In this document: piece by piece, positions 20,891 to 31,386 of the stretch
Position numbering within the stretch: position 1 is the stretch's first letter
Layout of the letters: every line of letters starts with the position of its first letter
NCBI GenBank assembly: GCA_037176725.1
Contig: JAZBRS010000026.1
Location: forward strand, 97,571,501-97,635,500
Source of the DNA: Posidonia oceanica
Lineage: Eukaryota; Streptophyta; Magnoliopsida; Alismatales; Posidoniaceae
DNA length: 64,000 nt
Direction of reading: 5' to 3'
Translations under genes and position numbers: made by a program
Notes under the pieces: generated by a model
Databases searched by the model: none
Told to the model about the DNA's origin: nothing
Seen by the model: the letters and a program-made list of their open reading frames with translations, nothing else

Positions 20891-23148
20891 TGTGACCATC
20901 TCTTTCGACGTACGACTCGGGGGCCGCTGCCAAAGCTCGCAGACGCCCGACCGTAGAGAATGAGGGCCACAGCTAATGGTGTATCCGAGGAAAGTTCGAC
21001 TCGAGGAAGAAAACACCAATCAAATGATAAGTGACGATAAAAAGAGAAAAGGAATGAGATCAAGTCTAATTTCCCCGACGGAGTGGCCATTCTTATGTGA
21101 CCGTCTCTCGTGGACGACACGGGGGCCGCTGCCAAAGCTCATAGACGCCTAGTCGAAGAGAAAGAGGGCCACAATTAATGGCGTATCTGAGGCGGATTCG
21201 ACTCGATAAAGAGAATAAATCACCAATAATCGACGAAATCAGCGAATATGATAAACAACAAAAAAAGGGGGAGTCGCCACCTAGTCTAATTGAGAAAAGC
21301 CGGAAGACAAGGAAAATCAGATGTAAACTAATAAAAATGAAAGGAACCCAAAGTGGATCCATGCAAAACGGATGCGACACTGGGTCATTACGGTCCAGAG
21401 ATGGGTAAGGACTCCTGTTACATGTAGAGAAGGTGTTAGGCACCCCCGACATGCCCGAGGAGCGGCCTTTTCTAACGTCATTCCGCTCATAGTGTGGCTC
21501 AATGTAGGCCAAAGGCCAATTAGTGTATGCTCTAGCAAAAGGAAACATGCTATGATAATGCAAGAAGGCGAAAGGAAAAGCCTCAAATAGACATGCATAA
21601 AGGTTAAAAGAAACCAAGGAAAGTAGCTACATAAAGCTAAGAGGCAAACATGCATAAGGGAAACAAGTGCAAGAGGATAGGATTCAGATAAACACTCATA
21701 CATGCTGAAAGAAATCAGGTAAACGACAATATAATGCTGGAAAGTAACATACATAATGTGAGGGAAATGTAAAGCATATAGGCTTAAATAAACATTGCTT
21801 AACACTAAAAGGAAACAGAAAAGTAATTAAAGGATGCCTAAATGTAAACATGCATGAGGAGTAGCTAATACGAGAGTGAAAGGCTCTGTCCACATCTGTA
21901 GAGGCTACTGTTAAATACGCGAGAGTCCCACGCGGGACCTCCACGCGGGAACAGTCCGCTTGTCCAGTGGAAAGTCATGGCCAAATGGGAGGCCCTCCTC
22001 AATTCAATTCGGTATAGAACCGGTTGAATGATGAGGAGGAGGTATCCCGGAACAATAATATGCAATAACATCAAAGAAACAGCCATAAACAAAGGTCGGA
22101 AAGGGGCTGGGAACTCTGCCCGATATCACAGTCAAACACGCGGGAGGTCTACGCAGGACCTCGGCATGGGAATGGCCAGTGGCCCAACAACTAATAGAAA
22201 GTAAAGAAATCAGATGGATGATGAGGAGGGGATGCTCGACAACAATAATATGCTAAACTATAAAAGGAACAGACACAAATAAGGGTCGGAAAGGGGCTGG
22301 GAACTCGACCTGATGTCATGGTCAAACACACGGGAGGTCCACGCGAGACCTCGGCGCGGGACCGGCCAGTCAGACAGAGGACCTTCATCGCCAGATTCCA
22401 GGCCCGATGCTTAATGAATTGCAATGAAACCAGTTGGGGAAGCAAGGTGGTGTACCAGGCTACCCAATCGGGGTGCAGATGCAGAGCGGCATCGCCCGAA
22501 TAGCCACCCCCTTCTCAACAGTATTGTGCCGGTAACTGCGCGTCTCTGCTGGCCAAAGAGGCGGCTTGGAGGGCGCTGTCGGCCATGGGCACACTAAGGA
22601 GGCTAGAGGCGAGTGCGAGGGACCTTCTCAGAGGCTTAGAGCGGTGGGGCAAGGTGGCTACGTGCGCGACGGCGCAAGGCCGTGCGCGAGCCGTCTGCCC
22701 TCCGCAAGAGGCGGCGGAAAAGAAATGAAAACAGGCAATGCAGCTAAATAGAAATGCGAATAACACTTAGGAAATAAGCATACAACAACTAGAAGCTATT
22801 CTAAGCTAACTAAGGGACGAACGCTTGCCTGAGATGCGCTGCGGGGGATGTCTTCTCCAGCGACGGCACTGCTGCAGATGCACAGTTGGACGAAGGCTAC
22901 GAAGCTCAAGGAAGTTGGCACTCTCTCTCACGGGCTCAGGGGAAGGCTTTGGAGATGGTGGAACTCAGGTGGTTGTCTCGACAGTGAAATGGTTCACCGG
23001 AGATGGATTCTCAATCCAAGGACGCTGGAATTGAGAAGTTTGGGGGTCAGGAAGCTCTGGGAAGTTCAGGGGATTACTCAAAATTCAAGAGGATGCTCAG
23101 GGAAGCCAGAGAAGCCAGAGAGAGGGGCTCGGCTGGTCGGGAGCACTG

Positions 23149-23158
23149 TTTTATAAGT
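23149..23158 (-). promoter_or_regulatory. TATA box of M 3' LTR
   Basis: On the minus strand CACTTATAAAACAGTG lies just downstream of the U3 repeats. The 5' LTR has CCTATAAAATAG at the same place (51980-51991). Confidence 0.6.
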
Positions 23159-23351
23159 GGAGGAAACGGTGTAAACCGTTGGTGCGGATCTGGATTTAAA
23201 TCGGGTGGTTGAGATGTTGGTTGAAGATCGACGAGTGGAATCGGTTGGGATGGAGGGCTGGATGATTCAGGTGTCCGGAGGCACAAGCTCAGATCAGCGG
23301 GAGCCAATGGCAAGTGAGGAAAAGGTGGGCCAAGGTGATTGGTCCCCCTGA

Positions 23352-23555
23352 TTTTTGCCACTGACGCAGGACAAAACGCAGGAGCTCCACGCGAGAGCTT
23401 GGCGCGATTGTCAGTCTGTCAGTTTTCGCTACCGACATAGGACAAAACGCGGGAGCTCCATGCGGGAGCTCTACGTGAGTGTCAGAGTGTCAGTTTTTGC
23501 CACTAACATAGGACAACAAGCAGGAGCTCCACGTGGGAGCTCGACGCGAGAGTGA
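23352..23555 (-). repeat. 70-71-bp direct repeats in U3 of M 3' LTR, 3 copies
   Basis: Units start near 23352, 23422 and 23494 (plus-strand reading TTTTTGCCACTGAC..GGACAAAACGC). Each carries a GGGAGCTCCACGCGGGAGCTC-like core. The three copies sit upstream of the LTR TATA box, an enhancer-like position. The 5' LTR has them at about 52185-52365. Confidence 0.82.
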
Positions 23556-23780
23556 TCCCATCTGTCTAGCTGCCTCACCTTGTGATCCTGTTTCTTTGGT
23601 TCGTGGACCATCCAGGGCTATGGTTTTGTGCAATTTGCAGTGGTGGATTTATTGGGATGTGATTGGTGGAGTTTTGTTGGGTTTGGGTTTGGGGTTTCAA
23701 GAAAGGGTTGGGGCCACCTCGTCCGTGCGCTTTTGGGAGCAAACAACCATCGCCCGACTTCCAGATTTGGGGTGTCTACA

Positions 23781-24240
23781 AATGCCCCTCCCTGAGCTAG
23801 GTCGAGGGGACCAAGGCCGTTGCTCAGGGTTGACAAAGACACCCCACCTGAAGTCGGTGGGAGAAATGTTGCTGTCGACGTGAGTCACTTATTCGGCGGA
23901 TGCACCAAAAGATCGTGACTCGTTGCCGCAATGCAAATGCGAATGCCAATGTGAATGCAAATGCCAATGCAAAATGTGAAAGTTAGGATGCAAAGTTAGT
24001 GTTAGTCTTGAGATGCTGATGGTATGCTGGCGCATGCTGAGCGGTGTATGGCTCAGACGTGGGGTACCGTTCGCCGAGCTTCGCTCTAAGCGAGGGCGAT
24101 GCAGATGCTGTGCGCTGAGCAGTGCACGGCTTAGACGCAGGGTGCCACTCGCCGAGGATTGCTCTAAGCGAGGGCGATGTAGTGTATGCAAATGATGCAA
24201 ATGCAATGCGCAATGAGTTGACGGACTCACCACCGGATAG
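23781..24240 (-). other. M pre-LTR module with hairpin arm and polypurine tract
   Basis: The polypurine tract AGGGAGGGGCATT (23793-23781 on the minus strand) abuts the 3' LTR. AGACACCCC at 23837-23845 pairs perfectly with GGGGTGTCT at 23769-23777 in the LTR start. The first 150 bp match the P module at 14345-14495. Beyond are ATGCAAATG-type repeats (23930-23990) and two copies of a unit of about 75 bp with CTCTAAGCGAGGGCGATG (24050-24180). No gene is seen. Confidence 0.82.
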
Positions 24241-24299
24241 TTCGAGTTATCGGCCCGAGGGGAAAGGACGATGACCTAGGACAACTGAAAAAAGATGCC

Positions 24300-24900
24300 T
24301 TAGTATCGAGTAACAATGCCAGGGGGTAGCCGAGGTGTTCCTGGCGAAAAAAGAGAGGTGCGAGACAACTATGACGGGTGTCAACCGAGCAATTAAGGGC
24401 TGCCAGCTCGAAGACGGGAAAGATCCTTCAAGACAGTGGAAAAAAAAGATGCCCCTGGTATCGAGAAACGATGCCAAGGGGTAGCAAAAACACTCTAGAC
24501 ATGGTGACAGGTGTCGACCGAACAGTTAGGGATGCTAGCCCGAGCAGAGAAGCTCCAAACACTTTGACGGATGTCATCCAGGCAGTTAGGGCTACTAGCC
24601 TGAGCAAACATTTTGACGATTGTCGACCGAGCAGTTAGGGCTGCTAGCCCCAAGAAGTGAAAGATCCTTCAAGACAGTGGAAAAAAGATGCCCCTGGTAT
24701 CGAGAAACGATGCCAAGGGGGAGCAAAAACACTCCAAACATGGTGACGAGTGTCGACCGAACAGTTAGGGATGCTAGCCTGAGCAGAGAAGCTCCAGACA
24801 CTTTGACGGATGTCATCCAGGCAGTTAGGGCTGCCAGCCCGAGCAAACATTTTGACGGTTGTCGACCGAGCAGTTAGGGCTGCCAGCCCGAGCAGAAGGG
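24300..24900 (-). repeat. 241-bp tandem duplication of a mixed repeat module in M
   Basis: AAGATCCTTCAAGACAGTGG recurs at 24420 and 24661, giving two units of 241 bp. Inside are shorter repeats with TGTCGACCGAGCAGTTAGGG and CTGCTAGCCC. Part of the module matches P 11625-11880. No gene is supported. Confidence 0.85.
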
Positions 24901-25852
24901 CTTGTCCTCGATCAAGGAGGCAAGCAGGCGGGACTTCGTCCGTCTGGAATGAAGACGCACGAGAGAGGCTTGTCCTCGACCGAGGGAGCAAGCAAGCAGG
25001 GCTCCGTCCGTCCAGAACAAAGACGCGCGAGAGAGGCTTGTCCTTGACCAAGGGAGCAAGCAGGCGGGGCTTCGTCCGTCCGGAACGAAGACACATGAGA
25101 GAGGCTTGTCCTCGACTAAGGAAACAAGCAGGCGGGACTTCATCTGTCCGGAACGAAGACGTGCAAGAGAGGCTTGTCCTCGATCGAGGAAACAAGCAGG
25201 CAAGACTCCATCCATCCGGAACGAAGACGTGTGAGAGAGGCTTGTCCTTGACCGAGGGAACAAGCAGGTGGGACTCCGTCCATCCGAAACGAAGATGCAC
25301 GAAAGAGGCTTGTCCTCGACCGAGGGAGCAAGCAGGCGGGGCTCCGTCCGTCCGGAATGAAGATGCACGAGAGAGGCTTGTCCTCGATCGAGGAATCAAG
25401 CAGGTGGGACTCCGTCCATCCGGAACGAAGACACACGAGAGAGGCTTGTCCTTGATTGAGGAAACAAGCAGCTGAGACTTCGTCCGTCCAGAACGAAGAC
25501 GCGCGAGAGAGGCTTGTCCTCAACCGAGGAAACAAGCAAGCAGGACTCCGTCCGTCTGGATCGAAGACATGCGAGAGAGGCTTGTCCTCGACCGAGGAAA
25601 CAAGCAGGTGGGACTCCGTCCGTCCGGAACGAAGACATGCGAGAGAGGCTTGTCCTCGACCGAGGAAACAAGTAGGTGGGACTCCTTCTGTCTGGAATGA
25701 AGACGCGCGAAAGAGGCTTGTCCTTGACCGAGGAAACAAGTAGGCAGGACTCTGTCCGTCCGGAACGAAGACGCACGAGAGAGGCTTGTCCTCGACAGAG
25801 GAAACAAGCAGGCAGGACTTCGTCCGTTCGGAACGAAGACACGCGAAAGAGG
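24901..25852 (-). repeat. 68-bp tandem array, 14 copies, hairpin units
   Basis: Plus-strand units start every 68 bp with CTTGTCCTCGACC (24901, 24969, 25037 ... 25785). CTTGT-CCTCG and CGAGG-..-ACAAG form a stem across the ACC loop. Because 68 is not a multiple of three, all frames are sampled, and the array yields open frames up to 251 codons on both strands that I consider spurious. It is the positional counterpart of the P arrays but has a different sequence. Confidence 0.93.
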
Positions 25853-27278
25853 CTGAAATGTGATAAGTTTTGGACTTATCGACCGCAAAGATAACGGGAA
25901 TACCAATACCTGGAGGTTTGGCAGAGGTCCAAAGACGGTCTCGTGACAGTTAGGGGTGTCAGCCTGAAGAAGAAATCCAGGAAGCGGGTGCGCTCCGAAG
26001 CTGATGGCTTGTGACTGCATCGCCTTGAGGGGCGAAACTGCAGCTTCTATTTTGGTAGGGGCTTTCATGCAAATCTCTCAGTCTGTGGTGCGTGGCAGCT
26101 TCGTTCGGCCAATCCTCCTGAAGAGGTTCAGATTGCCTGATATAACTGTAGGGGTCTCTCTGTAATTTGTCCAAATTGCAAGGTTCGCTGCCCGTCCCGG
26201 GCTATAGTGACCTGACCAGGTCTTGTTCTGATTCCCTTGTGACCACAAAGGATCCTGCCGTGGCTCGGTTGGAAATCGGAGCTGATTTGCCGTTCCTGTG
26301 AAAGCCGGGGGCTTATCTGTAATTTCTACAAACTGTGATATCTTCTGTCCATCTCGGACTATTGTGACCTGACCAGGTCCTATTCTGATTCCCTTGTGAC
26401 CACAAAGGATCCTACCGTGGCTTAGTTGGAAACCGGAGTCGATTTGCCGTTCTTGTGAAAGCTAGGGGCTTATCTGTAATTTTTGTGAACTATGATAGAA
26501 TTAACTTGCAGGCTAATGGATGCTACCGTTCTGTTTGTTCGTCCAGGGCACTTATGACGCGACAAACATTGACGTGCTGTTGTGAGGGCTCTGCCTTAGG
26601 CTGTGGCCATTCCCGGTGCTTGTGCAGAAGCTTAGGGCCTATGTGCAATTTTGCAAAACTGCAGGACTCTGAAGTGAATTTCAATGTTCTGGGAGTCTCC
26701 TTGGTGATGTCCACCTGTACTGGGCCCCGTGACAATTTTGTCAAATAGAGGGATCTCTGATTGGTTGCTGCAAAATCAAAGTGTAAAATGCAAATTTTCT
26801 AGGTAAATTGCGCTTTAGTCCCTAAAGAGATTTGCCGAGAATGCCAAAGGTTTTTAAAACCTGGTGGGTCCCACCAAGGTAACTGCCGGCAACCATTTCT
26901 AGGCCCTGAGGGTGCATCCCTTCATTGGCAACCAACAACTTATGGGCACTATTCCTTTATTTCATTTCATGCCACATATTTGCTAAGTTCATGATTTGCA
27001 TTTTTTCAAAAATTTTGTTTCAAACACAAAAGCCGTGTCCAGGGCTTTCTTCCTCATTCTTCTCCTCATTTCTCAAGCTCCAACCGTCCTTTCGTCTCCC
27101 CTCCCCCTCTGTGCAACGGCGGGTGTGGTGTCACCCATGAGATCAAGGGCAGCGGCATGGGAGGCATAGAAGCTTGCAAAGCACTTCCGTGGGAGGACCT
27201 CCGCGAGCACGGGGCGCGGGATCTGAGGCAGGGCTGATCTCCGGCGGTAGTGGGGATTCTCCGGCGACATCAACAAAA
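25853..27278. other. M spacer upstream of the antisense mobile-domain gene, with 152-bp repeats
   Basis: No supported coding sequence. GATAAGTTTTGGACTTATC (25862-25880) is a hairpin like those of the P array. Two units of about 152 bp start near 26206 and 26358 (GTGACCTGACCAGGTC..GATTCCCTTGTGACCACAAAGGATCC), each ending in GGGGCTTATCTGTAATTT. GGGCCTATGTGCAATTTTGC at 26634 resembles the degenerate LTR repeats of the P family. The last 200 bp before 27279 is GC-rich and may be promoter or 5' UTR of the gene beginning there. Confidence 0.6.
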
Positions 27279-30200
27279 ATGGTATGCCTCAGATTCCTCT
27301 CTTCTTTTTGCTTTTTGTATGCCATCCTCCCCTCTCTCTCCATCTCTTCCGAGGCATCGGCGGGCTGGTGGTACTGCCGGTAATGGATTGTTCGGGCCGT
27401 GAGGGCTCGAATGGCTGCTTGAAGTGGTGCCGACGGCAATGCTTGCGGCATGAGGGGGTGTTTCTGCCGATGGTACTTGCAGCACTAAGGGCTCGGCTAA
27501 GGTTTTTGTATGCCATCCTCCCCTCTCTCTCCATCTCTTCCAAGGCATCGGCGGGCTAGTGGTACTGCCGGCAATGGGTTGTCCGGGCCGTGAGGGCTCG
27601 CACGGCTGCTTGAAGTGGTGCCGGCGGTAGTGCTCGCGGCATGAGGGGGTGTTTCTATCGATGGTACTTGCAGCACTAAGGGCTCGGCTGAGGGTAGCTC
27701 GGCACCGTGGTTGGTGGCTTGTGGCTGTAGTGCTCGGCCAGGGGGTGGTTCTGCCGATGTGGAGGCACGGCTGTGCAGGTGTTGGCCGTCGGTGGGTTGG
27801 GTTCCCACTCCATTTTTCTTGTCTGAAATCACTGTATGAAGCCTTGATGATATCATTTTCCTTGGGTTCACCACATGCCATGCTACTGATAATTTTTGTT
27901 TAGCTATGTTTGCAATGTGCCATGCTTGTTTTTTTTTTATTTACTGTTTGGCTATATACCATGATTGATATATGCCATGCTTAGTTCATTTTCAAGATCA
28001 AATGATGATTTTTTTGATATGATCTGAATGCCATGAACAGACTTGTGTATACCATCAGATCTGTGCCTGCCTTCCTGATTTTATTTTTTATTTTTTTATA
28101 TATGCTGGATTGAATGCCCTCCTTGTCTGAACGTTGATCTGAATGTGCCATGAATAGGCTTGTTTATACATGATTTAAATCAGCATATTGCCTTCCTGAT
28201 TTGCTTGTATGCTATGCCGGCTGTAATGATTCTTCAACTAGATTTCTGATTTTTCCTTGTTGAATGTGGCATGCTAACTTGGCCAAATGACTTTGCATTT
28301 CAAATTCTGAATTTGCCTTTATATTTGACTGCCATGAACTGTGCTCTGACTTTTCTGTCAAACCTGGGGATGTTGTGCTTGATCTGGTTGCATTTCTAAA
28401 TATCAGTATTTGTTTAAATACCTGATAAAGCATGCTTGTACTGCCAATTGCTTGATTTACATGCACCGGTGATGGTCTTATGGCATGCCTGTTGTTTGCA
28501 TTTGTGTGTGCATAATACTGCTCATGTTGGGCATTATTCCGTGAAATAAATGCTGTTGTGTGTTTTTTCTTGCATTTAGAATATGATTTGCTCTGAGCCT
28601 CCTGACTTTTGGCTTTGCAGTCTAGTTCAAGGCGAGCGGGTGAGAGCGACGCCTCGAGCTCGAGGTCTTGGGGACCGCAAGCCTCGGGATCCCAGGTGTC
28701 TGGGGGCACTTCCGACTCGGATGACTCACGAGAGGGTTCCGCTAGTCCAGGTCCGACCATTCCCTTAGAGGTAGACTCAAAACCCAGCTTTTCGATCTGT
28801 ACTTTTGTTTCTGCTTTCGTCTGCTTCTGATTCATGCTTCGAACTTTTGGCAGGAAGTGGGAAAGTATGATGGACACCTGCTTAGCGGGGACCACATCTG
28901 CGACCAGGACTGGTTTGAGGTAAGGCAACTCTTCCCTTGTTAGTCACTTGCTTTGCATGCGCATGGGCCCTTTCTGACCTGTTCTGCTGCTTGTATAGGA
29001 TGGGAACTCCCTCCAGGTGATGCGGTGCAGCTGGGCACCGATGTTGGCTCATTTTCACTGTCTGCCAGATTTTTTGCGAGACTTTTTGCTACATCAGAGT
29101 CCCTTTGGCAGCTTTCTGAGGATCCCAGCCAACCATGGCCACTACAACTTCTTCCGGGCTTTGGCTGAGAGGTGGCGGTTCGAGACGCACACCTTCCACT
29201 TCCCATACAGGGTGATGACAATCCTGCCCGAGCACTGGGCCATGCTGTCTGGAATGACTTCTGGAGGAGAGCCCATAGTGGGCAAGGGCGTCCTGGGATA
29301 CGCCAGAGTTCCTGAGTTGCTAGGGAGGCCAACGCCGGATCAGACGTGCTCAACTTACAACTTCCGCGCATCATGGCTGCGAGAGTGGAGCAGGATTAGG
29401 CAGGACTCGGCCCTTGGCTCAGCAGAGGTAGCTTTTGTCCTTCGCCACTTCCTACTAAACCTGCTAGGGGTCGTCTTCTGCGACGTGTCCGGATACTGCA
29501 TCCACACGGATTGGCTCGTCTACCTAGCCGACTTAGGCGAGCTTTGGCGCTATGACTAGGGAGGTGCCAGCTATGCATATCTCCTGTGCGGCCTGGACGA
29601 CGTGGTTCGCAAGAACCATCAGTCGTACGTGGGCTTGTACCCCCTGATTACTGTAAGTATTAAGTTTATTTCTGTTCTGCATTACTTTCAACTCTATTTA
29701 TTTATTAGCTATACTGACATATTTGCCTGCTTGCCTTGCAGTACTGGGCGATGGAGCACTCTTGCGGGGACATTACTTCTTCCGCCACTGTCCCGAGCTT
29801 CTTCCACTTCCCCGGCAGTGGTGCGAGCCGGATCACATCGCGGCCTCGGGTGTCTATGGGTATGAGTTGTACCAGTACCTCCTTGATATCATCCAAGCTG
29901 ACAAGGTGAGCTTTGAATTTCAGTTTGCATCTAGTGCTCCTAAACTGCTTAGAAAAACTGCTCTGATGATTGTTCTGTTTGCTTTCTGGTCGACTTGCAT
30001 CCTTTTCTGAGGTACGAGACCTTGGAGTGGGCTCCCCTGGTCTCGGGCCGGAGGCTGAGGAGAGTGCAGGTTCAGTTTTTGTACCTCAAACGATATGCTT
30101 ACTACCTTCCCGGGCGGGTTCATCACCAGTTCACTCGGGTGTTCAGCATCCCCAGGCCGCTGCCTGCTGATATGGTGTCCAAGATTCTGACTCGGGCTGC

Positions 30201-30919
30201 TGCCAGGACTACCTTGGCTACATCAGCAATGGCCCAAAGCCGATTCACCATCCAGGAGGCCTCCCGTGACGAGTACATGGATTGGTTCGAGCGGGTTGGC
30301 AAGCCGCACTTGTTCCCGGAAGATCTTCGGGAGGGACAGATGCAAATGTAGTACAATGAAGGCTGGAGTCAGGTAAAAGACTCTCAATACCGCTGTAGAT
30401 CTGATGAATGTAGTATCTGTCCTCGTATCCTGACTCTTTGACTTGAATACAGGCCTTCGAGGTGCGGCTGCGGGAATGGATGCGGCAGATGCGGGCAGCT
30501 CGGGTAAAATAGCTGTAGAAAAGCTTTTAATCTTTGCTTGTTGACGTATCTCTACCTGTTCTGACATATCTGGTTCTTTGGCACAGGCGAGGCAGTAGCG
30601 ACGGCTTCCAGAGGTACAAGCTTGCAAATAGCTTAACTTACCATAAATGCTTGCTAAATGTCTTATGTTTGTTTTTCAGGGGAGCAGTTCCCGACCGGCC
30701 ATCAACACTGAGTCCAGTGGGGAGTTCAGGGTGAACTTTGCCTTGGCAGATGTGTCGGATGCAGAGTCTCCTGCCGGGGAGTGTAGCATGGGGCCAGGTC
30801 CCTCACAGTCTCGACTAGTTGCTACGAGGCTTGCCAAGAGATTGAGAAGGAAGCAGGACAGGGAGGGCCTCCTGAGGATCCATGGCACCCCGCCTCCTGA
30901 TTCGTCTGAGGAAGATTGA
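27279..30919 (+). pseudogene. Nine-exon plant mobile domain gene (MAIN-like), antisense inside M, broken
   Basis: Predicted exons by GT..AG and frame: 27279-27281 (ATG only), 28621-28770, 28854-28919, 28999-29652, 29742-29905, 30012-30372, 30453-30503, 30587-30613 and 30680-30919 (TGA). Exon 2 is Ser-rich. Exon 4 carries the plant mobile domain (aminotransferase-like, MAIN-type): RALAERWRFETHTFHFPYRV, GMTSGGEPIVGKG and WLREWSRI. Exon 9 is polar and basic (RLAKRLRRKQDR). Stops are at 29557 (TAG where Trp is expected), 30349 and 30596. Exon 5 also appears frameshifted twice. The gene runs opposite to gag-pol, so M genomic RNA cannot splice its introns. Related proteins act in host silencing and occur in transposons; the role here is unknown. 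Confidence 0.75.
27317..27692 (+). repeat. 191-bp tandem duplication in intron 1 of the antisense gene
   Basis: GTATGCCATCCTCCCCTCTC recurs at 27317 and 27508, with the following sequence repeated through GGTACTTGCAGCACTAAGGG. The rest of the 1339-bp intron (27282-28620) is T-rich with repeated TGCCATG motifs and no supported ORF. Confidence 0.88.
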
Positions 30920-31386
30920 GTGCCTGTAGTCATCGAATCTTATTTGCTAGACTGTTTGCATTCTGTTTGCTTTCTTTATGCTTTATCCTCTGTCTGTACT
31001 CCTGATATTGTAAACTGAACTGAATATGGAATGCAAAAAATGCCCGGGGGGCTTTCTGGATAGCAAAACATGTGCATCTGTGCTTGTACTGAATGCATGT
31101 GTCTATATAATCAAGCAAGCGGCCTCTTCTGTAGTTTTCCGGAGGTTCCACAAGTTACTGGTGACTTAAGTTAACTTAAGTCACGGTCAGAATTTTTACT
31201 GTAAAAAGCACGGGAGCTCTACACGGGACCTGAACATGGGACCGCGATGCAGGACCAAGAGGCCTGTCCTTGTGTCACGTGATCTACACTTCTAGGGCAC
31301 CTATTTATAAGCTCCCCATTGCCCATGGGAGTGCTAGACGCCCCCCAAAAACCCTATGGCCACCTCTTCTCCCATTTTTCTCCAAA
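30920..31386 (+). promoter_or_regulatory. Intergenic region between the two antisense genes: palindrome, G-box, TATA
   Basis: A perfect 24-bp palindrome lies at 31161-31184 (GTGACTTAAGTT followed by its complement). A GGGAGCTCTACACGGGACC module follows at 31204-31236, similar to the M U3 repeats. A G-box CACGTG is at 31276-31281 and a TATA-like TTTATAAG at 31304-31311, about 80 bp before the ATG of the second gene. This looks like a private promoter for that gene. Regulatory function is inferred from motifs only. Confidence 0.55.

Larger units (their letters stand above)
20891..23780 (-). repeat. M 3' LTR, 2890 bp
   Basis: On the minus strand it runs TGTAGACACCCC (from 23780) to ..GGTCACA (20891). 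It aligns along its length with 49692-52587, with scattered substitutions and small indels; one deletion of about 40 bp is near 22180. It contains U3 direct repeats (23352-23555), a TATA box (about 23149-23156) and the conserved GTGTTAGGCACC motif (21430-21442). Two primer-site-like sequences are buried at 21072-21089 and 21267-21279, within two roughly 200-bp duplicated end modules. Confidence 0.92.

Noticed and set aside
24901..25852. CRISPR-like regular repeats
   Set aside because: The units are contiguous tandem copies without unique spacers, in a plant retrotransposon.
24644..26068. Long overlapping open frames on both strands (up to 251 codons)
   Set aside because: All fall in the 68-bp array. 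Low stop density in every frame follows from the repeat sequence, and the protein repeats merely restate the DNA period.
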